Assembly (NCBI GenBank): GCA_005784505.1 | Contig: VCAZ01000048.1 | Location: forward strand, 124,001 to 188,000 | Direction: 5' to 3' | Length of the DNA stretch: 64,000 bases | From: Bagarius yarrelli | Lineage: Eukaryota > Chordata > Actinopteri > Siluriformes > Sisoridae | Shown here: positions 1 to 12,200 of the stretch, one piece after another | Layout: every line of letters begins with the position of its first letter | Position numbering within the stretch: position 1 is the first letter of the stretch | Position numbers and translations under genes: made by a program | The notes under the pieces: model-generated | Told to the model about the DNA's origin: nothing | What the model saw: only the letters and a program-made list of their open reading frames with translations | Database searches by the model: none

Positions 1-3000
1 AAAACAATAGGCTAACATACTACCATTTTTTTTCTTAATAGTTTTTCATTTTGGAGTAACAATATATAACACTATTTAAGAATATTTGAAGAACATAGTG
101 TAATATGTAATTATACTTAATTGTAATAATAATTAATCATTTTAACAGCAAATGATCATCATAATACTTTTTTAATTAGAATTAAATATTTTTTTTTCTT
201 TTTATTTATTTTATTTAAAACAACTGATGCAATATTATGGCTCCATTCTGATGAAATATTAGTCATGTCTTGTATATATATATATACATCTCCTCACTTT
301 CTACTCCATGACGTAGCACACAAAATATGATGCGCTTCTGGTGTTTTGCAAGCACAACCCTGAGGTGTAATCTTCCTAAGGTGCTCCTGAGGTGTGGGCT
401 TCCTGACTAGCAGATTAGGGTTGTGGAAGCACTTTGTAGGTTGTTGTCACAGGCTGGCCGAGAGAGAATTGCGCTTCCTTATCCCCAGACAGATGAGACT
501 GTGAATAAAGCACACAACCAATTTGTGTTGCACTAAATTAAAAAGCTCTGAAAACATTAAATGAATTTGTTCCACATCATCAGCACATCTGACATGAAAA
601 CACATTTTCCTCTTGTTTTTATCAAATACTTAATGTGATAAACCCATCCCTTTGTCACATCAGTTATTCTGGAGAAATTACTGTCCAACCCACCCTTTAA
701 TGTAAATAAGTGAATAATTTAACTACTAAAATAAGTCAGTATGCATATATAATATAAAATATTTAATACAACCCTGATTATGACATGGTTACTAAAGAGG
801 AGTGAATGAATAAATGAATCAATCAATCAATCAATAAAAATATTACTGATATTGATCATAAAGTATGGACCTATAATATGTTGCTCTAACTTTATTTTAC
901 CATAAAGACCTGCAACATAAATGTAAAAGAAGAACAAAAACATTATTTTAAAACAAACCGAAACAAAAACTAAGGCTCAGCAGGAGTGTTGGGCATGAAA
1001 AAGGGACCCCTGGAGAGCTGAGGGGACCATCAGTAAGGACTAGTGTTATGTTCAAGGTGTCATTTTTACAGTACTACTTATACGAATTAAAAAAAATGTG
1101 TCTCACAAAATGTGTTAGAAATCTCTCCTAACACAATAGCTGATAAACAAGAAAGATTGGGTTCTATTCTTTGATATAGTCTGGTCAGAAGGGACAGCTG
1201 TTGGATCCCTGCTAAAACTGAATGAGGTTTATATTGCGGATTAATTTTAAAAAAGACTCTTTTATGAAGAGCCTGGGCACTAATGAAGCTGTCTGCCCAC
1301 TAGCCGAGGTGTCAGTCATTCTCTCCTCCTGCCAGAGCAGACCCACTCTCTCGTTCCACCACGGCCAGATGGTTTCTTCACACTGCATAAATAAATGGAC
1401 GCGGGGGTGTAGACCTCTATAGCACAGATCACATTCTTACGACATATAGGACAGAGAGCTAGTGGATAAGAATAAGCAACAGAAAGAGAGAGAGCGGGAG
1501 AGAGAAAGAGAAAGAGAGAGAGAGACAGGGAAAGGGAGGAGGGCAAAAAGAAGGAATGATTTTTATAATAATAATTTTCTATAGTGGCATGAAAGGCCAC
1601 ACCAAGGCCACTGATGCTTTGACTGTATTTAGAGCAGTTCTGCGGACAGAGTGTTAAATGGAGGCCTGTCTGCTTTTCACTGTACACAGATCACACCTCA
1701 AAGTGTTATCTTCTTAAAACTCGTCCACAGAATTGTTAACATCATTAGATAGATTGCCTCACCTTTGCCAACAGTGTGAACCACTATCAGTTATGCCACC
1801 GACCTTTGATTATTATACTCCATTAGAATACCTGCTAATGAATTGTGAAACATGGTGTTATAGTGCAAATATAGGTTCAGTATCACTATTCGCTGCCTCT
1901 TCACAGTGGTGTGCACATGCTTTTATTTAATTACAAGCCAGTTTACCAGCTTAAGGCAAGCGGTTGTCCGAACAACACACAGACAAAAGGTGTTTCTAAT
2001 GCTGCTGTCTGCTTCAGTCATTAGAACCTGGCAGTAGCGCAGCTCCTACCTGTAAATGGACTCAGAGGAAAACAGAAGAAGTGCCCAGTGAGAATTTCAC
2101 CAGGGGCTTGAAAATTCACACCCATCCAAGGTGTTGTTTAGGCGTCTGATAAACATGTGAGAAAATAATGGGCTGGGAGTGGAGTGGGTGCTTCAACCAC
2201 AGAGACCAGAGTCAAGATGGAGATTTTAGAATAATTAACATTGTGATCAAGATGATATCAGTGCGCTACTCGTCATTCATTCAATGGGAGCAACAAAGAA
2301 AAGCAAGATGGAGAGAGACAAACGTCGAAAATGAGAGCATCTTGGACACAGGAGTTGTAGATCCAATTGAGGCTGTGAGCGGCCATATGGACTGGTGTGA
2401 AAATAGAATGCCAGAGTAGAGTAGAAGAAAAAGGAGAGAAAAAAATAATAATAAATACACAGTATTTTAAATATGATCTGATTTCTAGAAGCCAATTTTT
2501 TTCCTTTATCTATAGTGAAAATGACTTAACGATGCATTTATGTGACATTTTGCTATTCTTACTTTAATTTTACTTTTCTTCATTACCGTATCATATACCC
2601 CTATTAATATTATTATAAAAACATGATGCAAGGCTGGGTCCCTATACAGCAACTATACAAGAGGCCCAAACATTGGAAACAGGCAGAGAATGAAAAACAA
2701 AGTGCATGTGAGTCTCTCCTCCCATCTCGCCTGCTGCCTGATGTTCAGAGCCTGCCTGTTATCGGAGGTGTTAATTGGCAAATTCAGTACAAGTCAAGAG
2801 CATGTTCCCCGTCGTCCTCGCCCAGCTAGGCTAGGTCATTAAGCTGAGAATGGATTCTCTCATGCTGTCTTAACCCTTGCAGTGCACCATGGTGTTTTTT
2901 ACCCTTCATCTTCATTCACTTCTTTATCTAACAGCTACACTTAAATGAGTCATGGACGAAATGCAACTCAAGTGTCTCCAGAATTTTAAAATGACACAAA

Positions 3001-3621
3001 AACAATGAATTTTTTTGTACAATATTAATATTGTATTAGTATCACACGTTGAACAAAAATGCAAGGCTGTATTGGTAATTCTTTTAAGCAAGCTGAATTT
3101 ATTCACTGAATCTAACATGTTCAACATTTTTTTTTTTTAATTTCAGGTTCATGAAATAATATTTTGGCCATCTCCAGTTAAAATTAAAAAATCATTAACT
3201 TAAAAATTCTTTGTAGTAAATACACGGTCACAATTGTTTAGTGAAAATGACAAGAATAGAGTGAATGTTGCAATATGCAGTTTTACAATCTCCGGGCCTG
3301 TAAACTGCAGCAGCCTTGTTTCGTTTCTCTGCTTCCCCAGTAAAGACAGCATCCTCTGGGGTTCTGGGTGCGATCTCACCAATGCCTCTGTCATCACTTG
3401 CTGTGACTGCCAAATCTCTGCTCCAGAAACGAGGGCTCGCAAACCAGCACCGAAACAAACACACAATGCAGACAGGGCTGCTTAGATGAAAACAGGCTTA
3501 ACAACAGCACATTCCCGCTAAACACACAAGAAAGAATCACAATGCAGCTGAATCAAGAGGGAACAAAGCCTTTTGGATAACTTTCAAAATTTGTGGTGGC
3601 GTCTATGTTTTCTCTCCTTTG

Positions 3622-3622
<1 letters not shown>

Positions 3623-3679
<57 letters not shown>
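3623..3679. repeat. (CT)n microsatellite
   Basis: Nearly perfect CT run. The ORFs over it are low complexity. Confidence 0.97.
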
Positions 3680-3681
<2 letters not shown>

Positions 3682-3890
3682 TGTGCCCTTACATGTTGTT
3701 TGCATCCTGAATGATAGCAGGCCAGACACCCAAATATGTTTCTGTAAGAAGCTGTTGATCATTGACATGACTTTGATGTGGAGATATGGAAAGCCTGATA
3801 TTCAGTTGTTAAAAATGGAAACTTTTTATTAACTGTTTTTTTCATGGGCACGGATGCATAAAAACGATATAGAACAGGTCTATATATATA

Positions 3891-3891
3891 A

Positions 3892-3948
<57 letters not shown>

Positions 3949-3960
3949 GAGAGAGAGAGG
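3891..3960. repeat. (AT)n(AG)n microsatellite
   Basis: AT run passing directly into an AG run. Confidence 0.96.
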
Positions 3961-4594
3961 AGGGGGAGAATAGGCTTACAGTAGTATGAAATTATATTTT
4001 CTTTCACTAAAAGCAGCTCTTATAACATTTCTATCCAATAATTATAGAGCATTGGTACAGAAAAATAAAAAAACCTCATGGAAACCTCATTACAAGCACT
4101 TTAAAGAATAATACAGGAAATATCCTTGTCCCATTAAACTTTGTCAGTGGCAATGATGAGGCTGCCTATAACTTCCAGCTAATTAACACTTCATGCTAAT
4201 TCTACAACCGTTTTATTTTTTTTTTTACCCAAACTGCTAGTTGGCAATAGGCTGTGCTGCACTCAGCTTGTTGTTCTCTAGCTACTTTGAGGAAGATCAC
4301 AGACAGAGAGTAACCATGCCAATATCATCAGGAAAAAATCTTCTAAGGTCTTCTTGCTGAATGAACTAGTCTGTGGCCTAAGGTCCAGGACTAAAATAAT
4401 TATGTACTGAGTTACTGATCTTGTAATTATGTGTCTGTCAAAAAGGAGGGGAAAAGTAAAAATCTTTAAATAATCAATTAATTCATTAATTAGGGGGTCG
4501 GAAGACATTGAGAAAGAAAATGTACAGAGAAAAAAAACATTTATCAAATCAGATTTCATCACTGTGTTTGTTCCACTTTATGTTATATCCTCTG

Positions 4595-4597
<3 letters not shown>

Positions 4598-4671
<74 letters not shown>
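4598..4671. repeat. (AT)n microsatellite
   Basis: About 37 AT units. Confidence 0.97.
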
Positions 4672-4672
<1 letters not shown>

Positions 4673-5889
4673 ATATTATATATATTCTACTATGTTATAT
4701 CCTCTGTTGTGAAGGATAATTCCAGCCTTATTGATGATTATAGCGTGTGATTTAATTATTATGATGGTTTTAACTAGCTGCTATTAAAAATAATAATTAA
4801 AACAGAACGCAGAAAGGATACAGACTAATAGTATAGTTTTGAGTAAGGGGATCTGTTAGAGCAGCAAACTAGAACCCTATTTTTTTAGGTTAATTTGATG
4901 TCTATGTCTAGTAAATAATTAAATGCAAATTATAGGGTTTTTTTAATTCTACAACAAACTGTCATGCGTTATAGATTGTGTAATAAAAATGGCTATATGT
5001 TTTGGGGGGGGGGGGTTATTAGGTGTAAGAAAAATTACAGATTGCGTTCAGTGGACACGTGGATAAGATTTTTTTACAGGTAAATGCGCCAAGAAATTGA
5101 GCTCATTCGAGAAATGAGCCGAAAAAAACCTTAACCAATTACGCGTATAATTTGATTACCTTAACATATGCTGTGATCAGCATGACAATTAAAACTGTAA
5201 TATGGAAAATATATTTTTTAAAAACTTTTAATATTATTAGACTAACATTGACTTACTACGATTTATTTATATTTTGTTCAAAATAAAAAAATAATAAAAT
5301 GTAAAAAAAAAAAAAACAACCAAAAAAAAAAAACACCGCACGATGAACTGGATAAATTTTGCTCTGTTCCAGACCTAAATTGACATACAGTGGCATTAAT
5401 TAGCGGAAAATTACGTCCAAACGAAACTGCAACAGATGTTATAAATAATCGTGGTTTTTATAACACCGATTTTTTTTAATTATATTATTTTACATGCGTG
5501 TAAACACGGTCTTGTGTTTTTAGGTTAATGTAAAACCTCAGAACTGCAGTAACACGTTGGTGCTTTGGACCAGAATTAAGTTATTCTGTCTGCTGAAAGA
5601 GAAACACAACTTTACACGTTGAAGTCGTTGCTCATTTTCCACGTCTAAGAAACTAAATTAGTGTTTAAATTTAGCAGACTATAGGACGAAACTCTGACAG
5701 CCTATACGAGCTCAATGCGCTGCCTGGAAGAACCTTTGGCTCATTCAGTGTGTCGGAGGAACTCGTGCCAGCATAAATATGCCATCTCTCTCTCTCTCTC
5801 TCTTTCTTTCTTTCCCCTCGCGTTGGAGGTGACTCCGCTCCCCTGAAGCTGGAGACTTTACTATTTTCCGTGAACCGAGCTGTGTGGCT

Positions 5890-6130
5890 GATTAACATGC
5901 GCTAATAATGGCGGCCCGGCTCCTGCTCCATTGTTCTAACACCTCCCCTCTCCTCCGCACCAATCTGTCACCGCTCCGCCGCGCCGCGCTGCTCTCCACA
6001 AATGAGATGGATAATTACTTGCCCCTCACGAACGCCTCACTCTTCTCACCCCTGATTGCTTTCACCTTTTTTTGCTCCTGGCAATTTTGACACCTCGTAA
6101 TCAGCCTGCTGCTTCTCCTCTTTCGATCCG
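5890..6130. promoter_or_regulatory. Candidate GC-rich regulatory element
   Basis: About 120 bp near 5,908-6,000 has clustered CpG (CCGCTCCGCCGCGCCGCGC) inside AT-rich DNA, followed by homeodomain-like ATAATTACTT and two ACACCT T-box half sites. No exon with usable splice sites was recognised on either strand. It could be an unrecognised promoter or an enhancer. Confidence 0.3.
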
Positions 6131-6599
6131 GATCCATCCTTGTCCACACTCTCAGCCATTTTCATAGGCTACTTCTAATACTTTTTTTTTTTTATCTCCA
6201 AACACTATGGATAATATAAAGCACCACCCCCCCCCCTTTTTTTTTTAGCCTGAATCCGAATTCGGTTCTGACTCATTGGGATGTTTCTATCCATCGAATC
6301 CATAGTTATTATTATTTTTTATTATTAATATTATTCTTATTATTATCTTTTCGCTTTTACATTAGTGCGATTCCGTAAGAGAAAAAAAAACGAGTGGACA
6401 TACAAGGAAAAAGAAAAAAAAACACATGGGCCCCGTAACTGTCAGTACAGCTTCCTTCTTCCAAATAACAAGCATTGACAACATAATTATGTACAAGCAT
6501 CTGTGCACGGCTCCAGTGAGGGAGTGCGGCGCGCATGCTGCAGAGTCACACACACACACACACACTCAAACACACACGGAGTGAGAGAGAGGGAGAGAG

Positions 6600-6850
6600 T
6601 CATTAGGGAGAAGGGAGATAGCGTGTTTGCTGTATTTCCAGAATAAATTCTCTCTTCATCCTCTGTGATATGCTTTGAGCGATGAGAATTAAAAGCGGCC
6701 TGCTGATCCAGTGCGAAGCGGCCATTATGCTGAACACATTGTAATATTGCAAAATGTAATGTTCAGCTTTGTAAATATCAGTCATCTGACGGCGCTCGGC
6801 TGTTTGCTGTTTCACAATAACGTGTGTTCTCGAGAAGGGGGAGTGTTAGG
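6600..6850. promoter_or_regulatory. Candidate conserved noncoding element
   Basis: High-complexity, balanced-composition sequence without coding potential, sharply distinct from the AT-rich spacer and simple repeats around it. It contains ATTA/TAAT cores and an imperfect hairpin (6729-6767). Developmental enhancers near TBR1 would be expected on this side of TANK by synteny. The call is inference. Confidence 0.35.
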
Positions 6851-6990
6851 ATGGAGAGTACAAATGTGAAACATTAAATCTCGGTGTCTCTCTGCTTTGT
6901 TCAAGGCCTGTGGATATGCTGACGGTTTACACGTGTATTTAAGTTTCATTCCACTCCCATAATTTGATCCACAATTATATAACATCATTA

Positions 6991-7336
6991 TATTCATTTA
7001 TTCATCTTCACCTGCTTATTCCCTAATTCGGGGTCACAGGGATCTGCTGGAGTCTATCCCAGATGTCTCTAAAAGGACAAAAGGCAGGAAGGGTACACTA
7101 TGGACAGGTCGCCATAGGTCATTATAAGGCCACACATATACTTACACACACTTATGGGCAATAAAGAATCACAAATCAACCTAACATACATGTTTTTGGA
7201 CTGTGGAGGAAACCGGAGTAAACCCACGCAAGAACATGCAAACTCCACACTGAAAGGGCAACAAACAAAATCGAACCCAGAACCTTCTTGCTGTGAGGCA
7301 ACAATGCTAACCACTAAACGACTAAGCCACCAAGCT
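6991..7336 (-). mobile_element. Mermaid/DANA-like SINE
   Basis: Minus-oriented copy. It has the ATTC-type tail at the left and the complement of GTTTGCATGTTCTTGCGTGG in the core. The tRNA-like head at the right reads, complemented, GTGGCTTAGTCGTTTAGTGG. Diverged from the other copies. Confidence 0.8.
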
Positions 7337-8849
7337 AATTATACAGTATATATACATATACAAATATATATACACACACATATATTACTGTATATTCTGT
7401 ACTAGTGCATTCATAAGTTGCCTCTGGAATTCTGGGAACACAATCTACTCGGAGAATGAAGACCAGGAGCAAAAGAGGAAGCAGAGGAACTGATAGTCAT
7501 GGTTAATAGACAAATCCAGGACTGTAGAACAAAACAAGAAGAGACACAAGAACTAGGAATTAAGATAAACAAGAACATGTGAACCAGGGTTAAATCCCAC
7601 TTCATAAGTTTGCATAGAAAGAGGGAAATCAATAAATGCAGAACTGCAAAAACTAGTGGTAGGACGTCTCCTACAAAAAATATCCTGTATACATGTATTT
7701 AAATCAAACGTTTGTCATGCATCTAAGTTATGCCAGCCGAATTCAAGTAATTGCGGCGTTTGGGTCATGGTTATTAGTGTTATGCTGTTCGTTTATTTGT
7801 ACATCTGAAGTGCAGTTTCTTACTGCAAAAGTTCAAAGAAACTGTGCTGAATCAATAAAAAAAATCCAGTTTGCAGTCTTCACACCAGCTCATCTACCCA
7901 GCACAAGTGTTAGCAGGCAGTAATCCTGGGGCCTGCAAGGTCCTCACTGCACACGCATGTGTTTCAGTACACATATTTTCCCTATTTCCTTAGCACATCA
8001 TCACATGAGCTGATGAAAATTATTACATTTGTTTGCGAAGCTGCTAATGATCTACTCCCACAGTCCAATGCTGCAGAAAGGTGACAGACTAAAACACTCT
8101 ATTAGAAAATACATCTAGTCTCACTCATGCACTACTGTTCTTATCGATTTGATGCACTTGGGAGGGGAAAAAAATGCAGGTTAGAAAAAAGGAGGTCTTT
8201 CATTTTAAATTAGTGCACAATCAACAGTCTGGTAAATACTGACAGCCTGGTCACGCTGGTTAAGCAAGCTGGAAAAATGTCATAAGCAAAGACAGAGCAT
8301 GTTAAATAACTAAAATAATTAATTAAGAAATGAAGAATAACAATAAAATAATAGCGATAGTACTCCAAACATCACACTATCAATTGTAGAAAAATGGTGC
8401 ATGTAATTTATCCACTGATATTCTGTGTAATAATAAAGTTTTAATTAACCTGCAATACCTGGGCAAAACAGCTCTTAAAGACCATATGGCACTGTGATAT
8501 CGACATAATTATCCAACAATTACATCGCATTTTGAATGAAATCTGTCACACAGCTGGTTTAATTAGAATCAAGACAATAAATTAACAGTAAGTGTGACCA
8601 AAAAAAGAAAACAAGCTGACCACCCGTTTTTAAGTGACTTAAATCTGTTTCAATATCGTGTCTGTTTCGTCTGTTTCTTTGCCATAAAAATCTTTGAAAT
8701 TATTTTTTTAACAGACAGGTTGTCAGTCCTAGGAGTAAAAACATCCAGACTGTTGTACACCTAAATCAGTCTTTGCATCACAGTCATATTAGAAGAAAAC
8801 CTTTTTAAAGCATTTGACTTAAAAACACCTCAATCAAACATAATCTTAT

Positions 8850-9138
8850 TAAATGGAAGCGTTCCTTTATTACACAGACAAACAGACAGACAGACAAGAC
8901 ATTAAAAAGTCCCACAGATCAAAACCAAACTAAATAATTCAGCTGTTAATAACACAAAGTACCATTTATGTTCTTACAATTTAAATAAAAGAGCATGGAG
9001 ACCTCCACTCCCACCACACTCTCAATGAAAAGCCACCGTGGCCGCCATGTGCCGAGTTCATTGTGCATAGAGGACAAGCAGCAAAGCCATGAATAAAGCA
9101 AAACATTGACTAGTGGGAAGCTCCTGGGTTTGCCCCTG
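8850..9138 (-). other. tank: TANK 3'UTR with polyadenylation signal
   Basis: Downstream of the TGA at 9139, the first canonical AATAAA on the minus strand is at 8871-8866 (TTTATT on plus), giving a 3'UTR of roughly 290 nt. A (GTCT)n-like tract follows just before the signal. The cleavage site is not determined. Confidence 0.55.
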
Positions 9139-9288
9139 TCAATCACTTGCTTTGCCCTGGAAGTGTGAATTGAGGTGGCTGTACATGAGGTCACTGGGAA
9201 CAGTAGCCTTGCAAAAAGTACAGTGAGCAGACCCCGTGCTTGAAGTTTCCGATTCAGCAGCAGGATTCAGATCAGGGCTCCACAGAGG
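9139..9288 (-). CDS. tank: TANK terminal coding exon with C2H2-like zinc finger
   Basis: 150 nt, residues 256-304 plus TGA. The acceptor TTGAGCAG precedes PLWSPDLN, which continues the GPQQ|P junction known from mammals. The finger is C278-x2-C281-x11-H293-x3-H297, and the conserved tail HLNSHF precedes GKASD. In mammals the loop between the second Cys and first His is longer (16 residues by my recollection). Zinc-finger function in the family includes ubiquitin/NEMO-related interactions. Confidence 0.92.
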   Translation of the reverse strand, partial: PLWSPDLNPAAESETSSTGSAHCTFCKATVPSDLMYSHLNSHFQGKASD

Positions 9289-12200
9289 CTGCTCAAAAAG
9301 AGAGACACCACTTAATACACCAAGTCTTTGTTTATTGCAATACATGTGCACTGCATTGTGCATTAAAATAAGCGTAAAAACATGATGTATTCAGCTGTGA
9401 TATAGCAAATATTCCTTAAAAAAAAAAAAAACACCAGAAGAGCTTCATAACGTTATCTTGCTTTAGAATAGCTTTATAATATGTTATCTCAACACATGAC
9501 CACACTACACACCAGTTACAGCTTATTATATTTTTGTATTTAAACAAAAAATTACAGATTCCCTTCATTTAAGAATAAATTCAAGCTGCTGACTAAACAA
9601 TGCCTCTCACTTATAGTTATTGAATCCAATCTATTAACTAACTACTAGTAAATATCCAGTAACTTCAGTATTAGCATCGTGAAATAAATATGTTTTCATG
9701 GTTTAAAAGTTTATAGGTTCAAAAGAACAAAAAAAAAGCAATGAGACATGCTGTTATAGGAACATAATTAATCATAGACTGTTTGCCTAGTTTTAGCAAC
9801 GTAATAAGTTTTTAAAGACAAACTTTACATGTTCATCTATTAATAGTTACCTGCAATAGAACATGTTTTCTTACATACATATAATAATACATACTTTTGA
9901 TCCATTCAAGTGACTGCTATAAACGTCTCTGTATAGTTGAAATGATTCAATAAAGTGCATTAACACAAACATAAATGACTTTCAGCAGGGCTATTATAGC
10001 AAAGTAAATCAAAATACATTTGATTAGCCAATCAGAATCAAAAATTCAGCAGCACTACTGTACACAAGAAACTTTGCTGTCTTGATAGACCATAATGTAT
10101 TACAGAAAGGCAGGCAACGATTATGATATATTTGCACATTAGCGCACATCCTGGTATATTTATTTAAAACACATATTGGATGCAACTGCTAGCATCAGAG
10201 TGATAAACAGCATAACTTAAATGTGCCACTTGAATCTACAGTCCATTAGTAGAGAAAAATCTTTCATGTTTCGATAAGCCTACAAAAAAACTCAAAACCT
10301 GTCTCATGCCGTACCTACTTCTGTAAATACTGATTAGCAATAATGCATGCTAACAATACGATTTAGTGGAATAAACAGAACCCTTAATAAATACTTCAAG
10401 TTAATATTTATGTTAAATTTTTTTTATATGAGGGGATGGGTGATATGACCAAAATAATCACTTCACAATTCTTATGGAATTTAGTTATCTATTTACGGTT
10501 ATTAAGCATTAATTTATAAATTTGTTAGCTTCGTTATAACACCACTAGTGAATAAAATCATATGAACACTGCTTATATTTTAAAAATACTTGGCCCAGGC
10601 TAGGTGAAGCTGGGTGCTGATTTCGTAGGTGCTGCATCAATTTTTTTTAACTCGAAATAATCCCAATCTGCCGACTTTAGGTGTTTGTATAGAGGAAACA
10701 GGGTTTTGCTGTTAGGTCCCTCTGCTATATCCGGTGTATGTGTGTAATAGCTTCTGTGTCTCTGATAAGTTCAGCAGTTTTAGCCGGCATTACTTTATTT
10801 TTACTTTAAACAAGTTGCAACAGTTCCATTTTGTGCAATAGAAAAACGGTGTTGTGGAGCCTTTGCGATTAATTAACCGTGAGGTTTTAAAGCAGTTAAT
10901 AGTGAAATCTGGGAATCGTTGCATCCTTATTCAAGTAGGGATTATAATTATGGACTGCACTAAAATTGTGGATTAATTTTAAAGTTTAATAATAAAGTAA
11001 AAGTTTAAAGCATCCAGGTACAAAAAACAATCACTTTTGTAGCTTTAACAAAGATTAATTGTATTTCATTTATATGGTAACGTCTACTTTTTACTGTGAT
11101 TTTACATTCAATCTTTTCTGTATTCGAATCTCCAAAAAAATCGCAACGCACTGTTGATTTTATTTACATCTTAGTTCATTTATTCTACTGTATTTAAAAC
11201 GGTTGTATTGTCTTTTCATTTATTATTTCGTAGGGCCTCTTAAGGCAAATTGTCATAGATTTTTATAGTATTAGCTAAGCCCACCTAAATTTTGTAATTC
11301 TATATTAGTTATGTTTAATGAAATGTCTTTGCAGTCTGTCTATAGCTTTCCAATGGATCTATCCTCAAAGCCTACATGAAAGCATACATTTTTTTTTATA
11401 ATTTAGGTATTTCATTATAGATTAAATCATTAAAACTGTTTATTTGTTTGCATTTTTACTAGTTTAAACATTCCAAACAAGTGATCAAAAAAGTGGAATC
11501 AAGCATCATTTCGGATTAATTAAAAAAACAAATAAATAAAACACAGGCACACCGGCCCTCTAAAGATACAAATGCAGACCTCATCAACAGTATACAAAAT
11601 TCATAAAATCCCTTTTTGTTGTTCAGAACGTGGAAATATTTAAGTGTGTAACAGGAAAACCATCATTGGCAGCTATGGCTGGAATCCGGCAAACACTGAA
11701 ATATACAATAAATTGTGATTTGGCCAAAATTGCATTATTTTTTTATATAATAAATGTGTATATTTTATTCATACATATATTTAACAATATATTTCACCAC
11801 TTTTTATTTAACAATTTAAGTTTATGAGTCTATGTTTTAAAAATTATAATGCTGCCTGGGATAAATAAGAGAAACATATTTCGGTGCCTAATGTGAATGT
11901 TTTCCAAGCCACCCCACTACATAATAGGATTATTCTTGAGATTATTCGTTATTGTATTATGTCTGTTGATATAAAAGTCTATCAGTGTGATTTGTCCTGC
12001 CTATTCTTTCCACTCATTTAGCGTATGACTTTCCTTGGCAGTGTGTGATTAACTCTCACCTGTTGTGGTCCCCGGACTCCTTCGTGTGGTACCGATGCAG
12101 GCAGCAGGTGTGATGCTTGAGTAGAGGCAGAGTAGGAGTAGGACTCCTCCAGCACTGTGGAAATGGGCTCTGATAGGTCTTTCCTATGCAGTGGAAGTGG

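Larger units (their letters stand above)
1..8849. other. Intergenic region beyond the TANK 3' end
   Basis: No coding exon could be supported on either strand. The reading frames here are short and follow microsatellites or composition. The region holds AT-rich spacer, small simple repeats, one Mermaid-like SINE (6991-7336) and several high-complexity stretches (300-640, 2,000-2,160, 5,890-6,130, 6,600-6,850) that look like conserved noncoding elements. By human synteny PSMD14 and TBR1 would follow on this side, but neither was recognised. Confidence 0.6.

Noticed and set aside
5671..5898. Possible first exon of PSMD14 or TBR1 by synteny
   Set aside because: No frame on either strand resembles the N-terminus of either protein, and no suitable donor was found.
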